Below are positions 58,635 to 64,000 of a DNA stretch of 64,000 nt, in pieces (position 1 is the first letter of the stretch; each line of letters starts with the position of its first letter). This DNA is from Arthrobacter agilis. Its GTDB lineage: Bacteria > Actinomycetota > Actinomycetes > Actinomycetales > Micrococcaceae. The position numbers and the translations under genes were made by a program. The stretch covers positions 1-64,000 of the forward strand of contig NZ_NFSC01000029.1 of NCBI RefSeq assembly GCF_002157505.1. Direction: 5' to 3'. Below the pieces are notes generated by a model. The model was not told where the DNA came from, did no database searches, and saw nothing but the letters and a program-made list of their open reading frames with translations.

Positions 58635-59824
58635 GCGGCCGGATCCTCGCCAGGGTCCCTGGCAGCTATATCCTGCTCGCCTGCATCGGACTGGTGGCCC
58701 TCAACCTGAGGGGCCCTTTCGTGGCGGTCGCCCCGGTGGCGGACCTGATGCAGCAGGACCTGCACTTCTCGCCCGTCCTGCTGGGACTGCTCACCAGCAT
58801 CCCGGTCCTGTGCTTCTCCGTCGCGGCACCACTCGCGTCCCTGGCCGCCAGGAGGCTGGGCGCCGAATTCGCGGTGACGCTGACCATCCTCGGTGTGTTG
58901 GCCGGAGTGCTGGTGCGTTCCGCCGGAGGCCCCCTGCTGGTGGTGGCCGGAACCGTGCTGATCGGCCTCGCGATCACGGTGGGCAACATCGCGGTGCCGC
59001 TGATCATCCGCCGCGATTTCTCCCCGGCGCGGCAGGGGACGGCGATGGGAATCTACACCGCGGCGCTGAACATCGGATCCTTCCTCACGTCGGTGGTGAC
59101 GGCGCCGCTGGCCGACGCAGCCGGGTGGAGGATTGCGCTGGCAGCGGTCGCCGTCCTGGCCGTGGGGGCGATCGCCTTCTGGACGCTGGCGGTGGGCCCG
59201 AGGGACGCGTTCCTGGTATCCCCCGAGGACGGCGGCGGGACGAAGCTGCCGCCCGTGCAGGGCTCGGGGTGGATCACCGCGGGCCTGACGGTGGCCTTCG
59301 CCATGCAGGCCTTCTCCTACTACGGGGTGACGGCGTGGCTGCCCAGCTACCTGCACGACGAGCTGGGGATGTCCGTCGGCGAAGCCGGTGCGGCGTCCTC
59401 CATCTTCCAGATCCTCGCCATCGCGGGCGGCCTCGGAGTGCCCTTCGCCGCCAGGTTCCTGAGCACGACGGCGGTGGCCGTCATCCTGGGTGTGCTGTGG
59501 ACGGCCGTGCCGGCCGGCCTGCTCCTGGCCCCCCACCTCTGGTGGCTCTGGTCCCTCGGTGGGGGCATCGCGCAGGGCGGAGGCATCACGGTGATCTTCA
59601 TCGCCATCATCCGGCTCGCCCGGGACCAGGTCTCCGCCGGCCGGATGTCCGCCATCGTCCAGGGATCGGGCTACTGCGTCGCCGCCGTGGCGCCGCCCCT
59701 GGTAGGTTTCGTCCACGATGCCTCGGGGTCCTGGACGCCGGCATTGCTGGTCCTCCTGGCATCCGTGTTGATCTTCTTCGCCAGTAGCACGCTCTCGGTG
59801 CGGCGGGTGCCGAAGGACCGCTGA
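58631..59824 (+). CDS. MFS transporter (CynX/NimT family)
   Basis: A 397-residue, 12-helix carrier. VALNLRGPFVAVAPVADLMQ is the helix-1 signature of the CynX/NimT cyanate/nitroimidazole transporter group, and LASLAARRLGAEF is the loop motif. The GTG start at 58631 has no ribosome site in the C/G-rich upstream stretch; the frame is open much further up but is then antisense to the AlkB gene. Substrate unknown. It is divergent from AlkB. Confidence 0.82.
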   Translation: MSGRILARVPGSYILLACIGLVALNLRGPFVAVAPVADLMQQDLHFSPVLLGLLTSIPVLCFSVAAPLASLAARRLGAEFAVTLTILGVLAGVLVRSAGGPLLVVAGTVLIGLAITVGNIAVPLIIRRDFSPARQGTAMGIYTAALNIGSFLTSVVTAPLADAAGWRIALAAVAVLAVGAIAFWTLAVGPRDAFLVSPEDGGGTKLPPVQGSGWITAGLTVAFAMQAFSYYGVTAWLPSYLHDELGMSVGEAGAASSIFQILAIAGGLGVPFAARFLSTTAVAVILGVLWTAVPAGLLLAPHLWWLWSLGGGIAQGGGITVIFIAIIRLARDQVSAGRMSAIVQGSGYCVAAVAPPLVGFVHDASGSWTPALLVLLASVLIFFASSTLSVRRVPKDR

Positions 59825-60013
59825 GCCCGTTCCGCCGGAACCTGCGCGGTTTTTGCACAATTCTTCGGTTTTCCCGCAGGACTGCGTTCGGGGTGCTGCG
59901 GCAGACTCGTCCCAGAAGCGCGGCGGCCCGGGGACGGCTGCTCCGCACCACATAGGCCGCTGCATGTCGGGACGACCTGCGGCGGCATCCGGTCTCAGGG
60001 GGACGCAGCAGCG

Positions 60014-61522
60014 ATGACGAGGACACCAACCGAACCGGGGCACGACCAACCGGGTGCGGCGGACGTGCTGCCCGCCTACGCGTCGAAGGGCAGGCTCGAC
60101 CGCATCGTCGGCCTGGTCATCGCGGCCATCGTGACAGCAGCCGCGGCACTGCTGTGGCTCGCCGTGGCGGCCAAGCGCCCGGAATCGACGATCGCCTCGT
60201 CGCAGGACGCCGTGATCGGCATCTGGCGCGTCCTCTACAACTCCGATGCGCCCGGGACGAACACCATCCTGACCGCCATCGCGCTCGCTCTGCTGGCGGG
60301 TGCCGGGCTCGCGCTGCTGGAGCGGCGCATCGCGACCAAGGCGCGGCGGTCCATGAATCCAGGGAACCACCCGCTTGCTCCGAAGGTCATCATGGCCGCC
60401 AACCGCGGACGGTTCGCGGGCGAGGTCACGGTGACGGTCCTCATCCCCGCACACAACGAGGAGGCCTCGCTCCCGCAGACGATCGCTTCCCTCAAGAGCC
60501 AGTCTCACCGGCCCGAGCGCATCATCGTCGTCGCCGACAACTGCACGGACGCCACGGTCCGCCTGGCCCGGGAGGCCGGCGTCGAGGTCATCGAGTCGGT
60601 GGACAATACGAAGAAGAAAGCCGGCGCCCTCAACCAGGCGCTGAAGGTGATCCTGCCGGAGCAGGGTGACAACGACGTCGTCATGGTCATGGACGCCGAT
60701 ACCCAGCTCGACGACGGCTTCCTGGCCGGCGCTGTGGCACGCTTCGTCGGCGACCGTGCGCTCATGGCCGTGGGCGGGCTCTTCTACGGCGAGCAGGGCC
60801 ACGGCCTGATCGGCCAGTTCCAGCGCAACGAGTACATCCGCTATGCACGCCAGATGCGCCGTCGTCGTGGCCGTGTCTTCGTCCTCACCGGCACCGCATC
60901 GCTCTTCCGGCCGGTGGCGCTGCGGACGATCGCCGAGAGCCGCGGTACGTCGATCCCGGGAGCGGCCGGTGACGTCTACGACACCGTGGCCCTGACCGAG
61001 GACAACGAACTGACGATCGCCATCAAGTCCTTGGGTGGCCTGATGGTCTCCCCGCAGCAGTGCACCGTCGTGACCGAGCTGATGCCGTCCTGGCGCACCC
61101 TGTGGAACCAGCGCCTGCGCTGGCAGCGGGGGGCCCTCGAGAACATCGGCGCCTACGGGGTCACCGCGCCCACGATGCGGTACTGGGCGCAGCAGCTCGG
61201 CATCGGGTACGGGGTGATCGCCCTGGGCGCCTACCTCGCGCTCATCACGCTCACCGTCGTGTCGCTCGAGACCTGGATCTGGTTCCCGTTCTGGCTCGGG
61301 CTCGGCATCCTCTTCACGGTCGAGCGCGTCCTGACGGTGTGGAAGGGCGGCTGGAAGGCACGGTTGCTCGCGGTCGCACTGTTCCCGGAACTGGTCTTCG
61401 ACATGTTCCTCAACCTCGTGTACATCAAGGGCATCATCGACATCTCCTTCGGCCGCCAGGCCAGCTGGAAGCACCTTCCCCATGCCGCTCCGGCGGCCGA
61501 ACCCTCATTCCAGGAGGCCTGA
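60014..61522 (+). CDS. processive GT2-family glycosyltransferase
   Basis: A 502-residue membrane enzyme of the cellulose/PNAG/hyaluronan-synthase type. Two helices precede the catalytic domain (30-50, 83-103). The GT-A domain has VLIPAHNEE (142-150), DAD (227-229), TED (329-331) and the processivity motif QRLRW (367-371). Three to four helices follow and form the polymer channel. It uses a nucleotide sugar to extend and export a polysaccharide; which one is unknown. The ATG has only a weak upstream site. It is coupled to a small membrane protein 3 bp downstream. Confidence 0.88.
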   Translation: MTRTPTEPGHDQPGAADVLPAYASKGRLDRIVGLVIAAIVTAAAALLWLAVAAKRPESTIASSQDAVIGIWRVLYNSDAPGTNTILTAIALALLAGAGLALLERRIATKARRSMNPGNHPLAPKVIMAANRGRFAGEVTVTVLIPAHNEEASLPQTIASLKSQSHRPERIIVVADNCTDATVRLAREAGVEVIESVDNTKKKAGALNQALKVILPEQGDNDVVMVMDADTQLDDGFLAGAVARFVGDRALMAVGGLFYGEQGHGLIGQFQRNEYIRYARQMRRRRGRVFVLTGTASLFRPVALRTIAESRGTSIPGAAGDVYDTVALTEDNELTIAIKSLGGLMVSPQQCTVVTELMPSWRTLWNQRLRWQRGALENIGAYGVTAPTMRYWAQQLGIGYGVIALGAYLALITLTVVSLETWIWFPFWLGLGILFTVERVLTVWKGGWKARLLAVALFPELVFDMFLNLVYIKGIIDISFGRQASWKHLPHAAPAAEPSFQEA

Positions 61523-61525
61523 CCC

Positions 61526-61756
61526 GTGTTTCCCACAGCAGCCGGACCCACCATTCCCGCCGGCATCCTCCTGCCGGAATCGGTGCTGGGCAGCAGCGAA
61601 TTCGCCGTTCTCGCGGCGTTCGTGGCCATCAACACGGTCATCTACGCCTCACTGGCGCTGGTCAACATCCTGCCCAGGATCTATCCCACGGACTGGGTGA
61701 CCAACCGCAACCGCCGGACCGAGACCCGCAGCATCTATCCGGACGGTCAGGTCTGA
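61526..61756 (+). CDS. small membrane protein, GT2 partner (76 aa)
   Basis: GTG 61526 with a CAGGAGG site inside the end of the GT2 gene. One central helix (FAVLAAFVAINTVIYASLAL) is followed by NILPRIYPTDWVTNRNRRTE, a conserved-looking cytoplasmic tail. Comparable short partners exist beside polysaccharide synthases, so an accessory subunit role is plausible; no family name known. Confidence 0.7.
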   Translation: MFPTAAGPTIPAGILLPESVLGSSEFAVLAAFVAINTVIYASLALVNILPRIYPTDWVTNRNRRTETRSIYPDGQV

Positions 61757-61805
61757 GCTCTTCGGCTGGACAGGGGCCCGGTACCGCCTGATCCGCGTCC
61801 GTCCG

Positions 61806-62627
61806 TCAGCGCAGCGGAACCTTCTCACCGGCCTCGATGGGCGCGTCGACGACGTTGGCGCTCACCGGCATGGGGCAGGTGCCGTACGGGGTGAAGGCGC
61901 TGGGATAGTTGATCGCCCTGTTGAAGTCGAGGACCACCGTCCCATCCGGGCGCGGGCGGCGGGCGGCCACCTTCCGCCAGGGAGCAGTGGTCGTGCCGTT
62001 GGTCCGGTCGTGGAACGTGATCGTGAGCGAGCCGGCGTCCTCCTGGGAGGCGTGGAGGCGGAACTCCCTGTTCTCGCCCGGAAGGGAGAAGACGACGTCG
62101 CCCACTGTCGACGAGGTCCCGGGTACGTCGGGATGGGCCGTCCGGATACTCTCCTCGCGCGGTTCGTCATACGGTTCGAACCGCCCCACGACCACGAGGC
62201 CGGGGTTGTAGTCGAACACGGGAACCCCGGTGAACGTGGTCAGCGTCGGCGACTCGGCGTCCCTCGTCCGGATCGCGTAGCGGCCAGCACGGCGTGCGAG
62301 CTCCACCACCACCCGGCGGCCGTCCGCACCCCCGTGGGCGACCCACATCAGCGACTCCTCATCGGCCAGGACGGCCGTGAGGGTGCCCTCCACGAGCCGG
62401 CCGCTCGCGAGCTCGGTGAGGGCGTCCGCGGAGTGCGCGGTCAGGCTCGCGGTGTCGCCCGCAGCCGACCAGAGACCGGGAACGAGCTCGAGGGCCGCGG
62501 GTTTCTCGCTGAGCCACTGGAAGGACGTGAGCGTCAGCCAGCCATGCTGCTCCGCGAGGGCCTCGTTGCGCGCCTGCCGGAAACGCAGCCATCGTTCCTC
62601 GGCGGTGTGGGCGGTGGCGGTGGTCAT
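61806..62627 (-). CDS. DUF1684 domain-containing protein
   Basis: A 273-residue cytoplasmic protein. The conserved pattern WLRFRQARNEALAEQHGWLT (12-31), FDYNPGLVVVGRFEPYDEPR and DFNRAINYPSAFTPYGTCPM with the C-terminal VPLR is typical of DUF1684, whose function is not established. ATG 62627 has a perfect AGGAGG site 5 bases upstream. Divergent from PPK2 across 282 bp in which I see no further feature. Confidence 0.87.
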   Translation of the reverse strand: MTTATAHTAEERWLRFRQARNEALAEQHGWLTLTSFQWLSEKPAALELVPGLWSAAGDTASLTAHSADALTELASGRLVEGTLTAVLADEESLMWVAHGGADGRRVVVELARRAGRYAIRTRDAESPTLTTFTGVPVFDYNPGLVVVGRFEPYDEPREESIRTAHPDVPGTSSTVGDVVFSLPGENREFRLHASQEDAGSLTITFHDRTNGTTTAPWRKVAARRPRPDGTVVLDFNRAINYPSAFTPYGTCPMPVSANVVDAPIEAGEKVPLR

Positions 62628-62909
62628 GGTGTCCTCCTGGCTCGGTTGCGTGCACCGCGTAGAACCCGCACGGAGCCGTCGGCATTCCCCCGTCCAGGCA
62701 GTTGGGCCGCCTGCCGGGGAACGTCCCGTGCGGACGTTCGCACCGGTCAGTCGTAGCAAGGCCGCCCGAATCCGTCCACCTTGGAGGGGCATCCGCCTCC
62801 GGGTGTTTCCACGGCCCTTCGTCTGGGACGATGCGATCAGGGCGGTCGGTCGGGGTTCCGGGTGGGCAGGGGGATTACGCCCTGGGTGGCTGCAACAGGA
62901 GGAGGCAGG

Positions 62910-63905
62910 ATGACCGATGAGATGACCGATGAGATGACCGCGGAGCCGACCGACGAGCTGGACGATGAGCCGACGGACGCCCCTGCGGACACGCCCGCAG
63001 GCGAGGGCGCCGAGCAGCCCCCGGTCCCCGTGCCGACCCCGGACAGCGACGGCGCGGACCACGTCCTCCTGCCCCACCCGGACCAGCCCACCTGGCGGGA
63101 GGACTACCCCTACGACACCAGGATGACCGAGCGCGAATACCAGAAGGCGAAGAGGGCCCTGCAGATCGAACTGCTCAAGATGCAGGGATGGGTCAAGGCC
63201 AACCGCACCAAGGTCGCCGTCCTGTTCGAGGGGCGCGATGCCGCGGGCAAGGGAGGCACGATCAAGCGCTTCACGGAGAACCTGAATCCCCGCGGTGCCC
63301 GGGTCGTCGCCCTGGACAAGCCGAGCGAGAAGGAACAGACGCAGTGGTACTTCCAGCGCTACATGTCCGTGCTGCCATCGGGCGGTGAGATCGTCCTGTT
63401 CGACAGGTCCTGGTACAACCGGGCCGGGGTGGAACGCGTCATGGGCTTCTGCACGCCCACGGAGTACCTGGAGTTCATGCGGCAGGCCCCGGAGCTCGAG
63501 CGCATGCTGGTGCGCAGCGACACCCACCTCATCAAGTTCTGGTTCTCGGTGTCCCGCGAGGAACAGCGGCGCCGTTTCGCCCAGCGCCACACGGACCCCG
63601 TGCGCCGCTGGAAGCTGAGCCCCATGGACCTCCAGTCACTCGACAAGTGGGACGAGTACACGGAAGCCAAGGAGGCCATGTTCTTCTACACCAATACGGC
63701 CGATGCTCCGTGGACGGTGATCAAGAGCAACGACAAGAAGCGGGCCCGGATCGAGGCCCTCCGGTACGTCCTGTCCGTACTCGACTACGACGAGAAGGAC
63801 TACGACGTCGTCGGCACGCCGGACCCGCTGATCGTGGGGACAGGACCGCACTCGCGCGTCTTCGAAGCGGACGAGCAGTCCACGCGCCTGTTCCCCACGC
63901 TGTAA
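62910..63905 (+). CDS. ppk2: polyphosphate kinase 2 (PPK2 family)
   Basis: A 331-residue kinase using inorganic polyphosphate to phosphorylate nucleotides. Residues 1-60 are an acidic, repetitive tail (MTDEMTDEMTAEPTDELDDE). The P-loop is GRDAAGKGG (108-116) and Walker B is FDRSWYNRAG with Asp165; RRRFAQRHTDPVRRWKLSPM is the lid region. The ATG has a strong AGGAGGAGG site; the open frame upstream is not conserved. Length and motifs fit a class I (NDP) or class III one-domain PPK2; the class cannot be decided by eye. Confidence 0.9.
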   Translation: MTDEMTDEMTAEPTDELDDEPTDAPADTPAGEGAEQPPVPVPTPDSDGADHVLLPHPDQPTWREDYPYDTRMTEREYQKAKRALQIELLKMQGWVKANRTKVAVLFEGRDAAGKGGTIKRFTENLNPRGARVVALDKPSEKEQTQWYFQRYMSVLPSGGEIVLFDRSWYNRAGVERVMGFCTPTEYLEFMRQAPELERMLVRSDTHLIKFWFSVSREEQRRRFAQRHTDPVRRWKLSPMDLQSLDKWDEYTEAKEAMFFYTNTADAPWTVIKSNDKKRARIEALRYVLSVLDYDEKDYDVVGTPDPLIVGTGPHSRVFEADEQSTRLFPTL

Positions 63906-63923
63906 ACGGCCGGGCCCCGGGCG

Positions 63924-64000
63924 TCAGCTGCTGTAGCTGGAGGCCGTGAATCCCGCGAACATGAGGATCGCCAGGAGGATCCCGAACAGGAGGGCGAGGC
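63924..64000 (-). CDS. C-terminal end of a small membrane protein (continues beyond window)
   Basis: The minus-strand frame from the window edge to TGA (63924-63926) reads as one hydrophobic helix (LALLFGILLAILMFAGF) with a Ser-rich end (TASSYSS). The start is outside the window. With only 24 residues it cannot be named. Confidence 0.4.
   Translation of the reverse strand, partial: LALLFGILLAILMFAGFTASSYSS

Noticed and set aside
59825-60013. Possible riboswitch or structured leader before the GT2 gene
   Set aside because: The GC-rich leader can fold, but I could not match it to c-di-GMP, ydaO or other known riboswitch consensus elements by eye.
58214-61483. Open frame of about 1,090 codons on the minus strand
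   Set aside because: It is the shadow of the MFS and GT2 genes; composition is low-complexity and no motif is present.
62628-62909. N-terminal extension of PPK2 into the upstream open frame
   Set aside because: The upstream codons are not conserved and a strong AGGAGGAGG site marks ATG 62910 as the start.

Overview
The window is high-GC actinobacterial DNA and most resembles Micrococcaceae (Arthrobacter and relatives). The clues are a TatC of actinobacterial type, a DUF4193 protein, a mycothiol-transferase-like DinB protein, leaderless transcription starts, and a dense set of sugar-uptake and glycoside-hydrolase loci with LacI and IclR regulators. All names rest on reading the translated sequence and on knowledge of protein families; no database search was run.

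Layout. (1) 1-420: the 3' end of tatC, a core gene. (2) About 430-41,880: an accessory catabolic region. It begins with a lone type-II lumazine synthase, an unknown small gene, a decayed SDR gene and a LysR regulator. A tight operon follows (3,177-7,143: aldehyde dehydrogenase, carboxymuconolactone-decarboxylase-like protein, beta-hydroxyacid dehydrogenase, SCP2-like protein, alpha/beta hydrolase), with an MFS carrier and a zinc alcohol dehydrogenase behind it. A scar at 9,884-10,113 joins a truncated transporter gene to a fragment of a hydroxyacid dehydrogenase. Next is a LacI-controlled glycoside module (10,167-18,618: SDR, Gfo/Idh/MocA, GH1, GH2, MFS). A seven-gene coupled operon (18,725-27,567) under a divergent IclR regulator then encodes what looks like a non-phosphorylative sugar-acid route (dehydrogenase, lactonase, IlvD-type dehydratase, SDR, FAH-type diketo-acid hydrolase, FAD/Fe-S oxidase). 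A 730-bp gene-poor stretch rich in inverted repeats and a frameshifted DUF1016 nuclease gene follow. Then comes an ABC uptake system with GH43 and GH78 hydrolases under a second LacI regulator whose palindromic operator appears three times, and finally an MFS/IclR pair.

(3) About 41,900-64,000: housekeeping-like genes. These include a stress-type SDR, membrane proteins, a GH15 enzyme, an S10 carboxypeptidase, a DHA2 efflux pump, tRNA-Ala(CGC), a GH13 enzyme, a CtaG/DUF2243 pair, an L-lactate-dehydrogenase-type flavoenzyme with its GntR regulator, GNAT, DinB and AlkB proteins, an MFS carrier, a processive GT2 glycosyltransferase with a small membrane partner, DUF1684 and PPK2.

How the genes work together. 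The middle region reads as modules for plant-derived glycosides, rhamnose- or galactose-bearing oligosaccharides and sugar acids. GH78, GH43, GH1 and GH2 would release sugars, ABC or MFS carriers would import them, and the diketo-hydrolase operon could convert a free 6-deoxyhexose or pentose to pyruvate plus lactate or glycolate. The FAD/Fe-S oxidase in that operon, and perhaps the FMN enzyme at 54.5 kb, would oxidise the hydroxyacid. The best candidates for undescribed biology are the 3.2-9.8 kb operon, the SDR fused to a glycosidase-like helical domain, the diketo-hydrolase operon, and genes with good coding evidence but no canonical start codon (GH15 and DUF2243).
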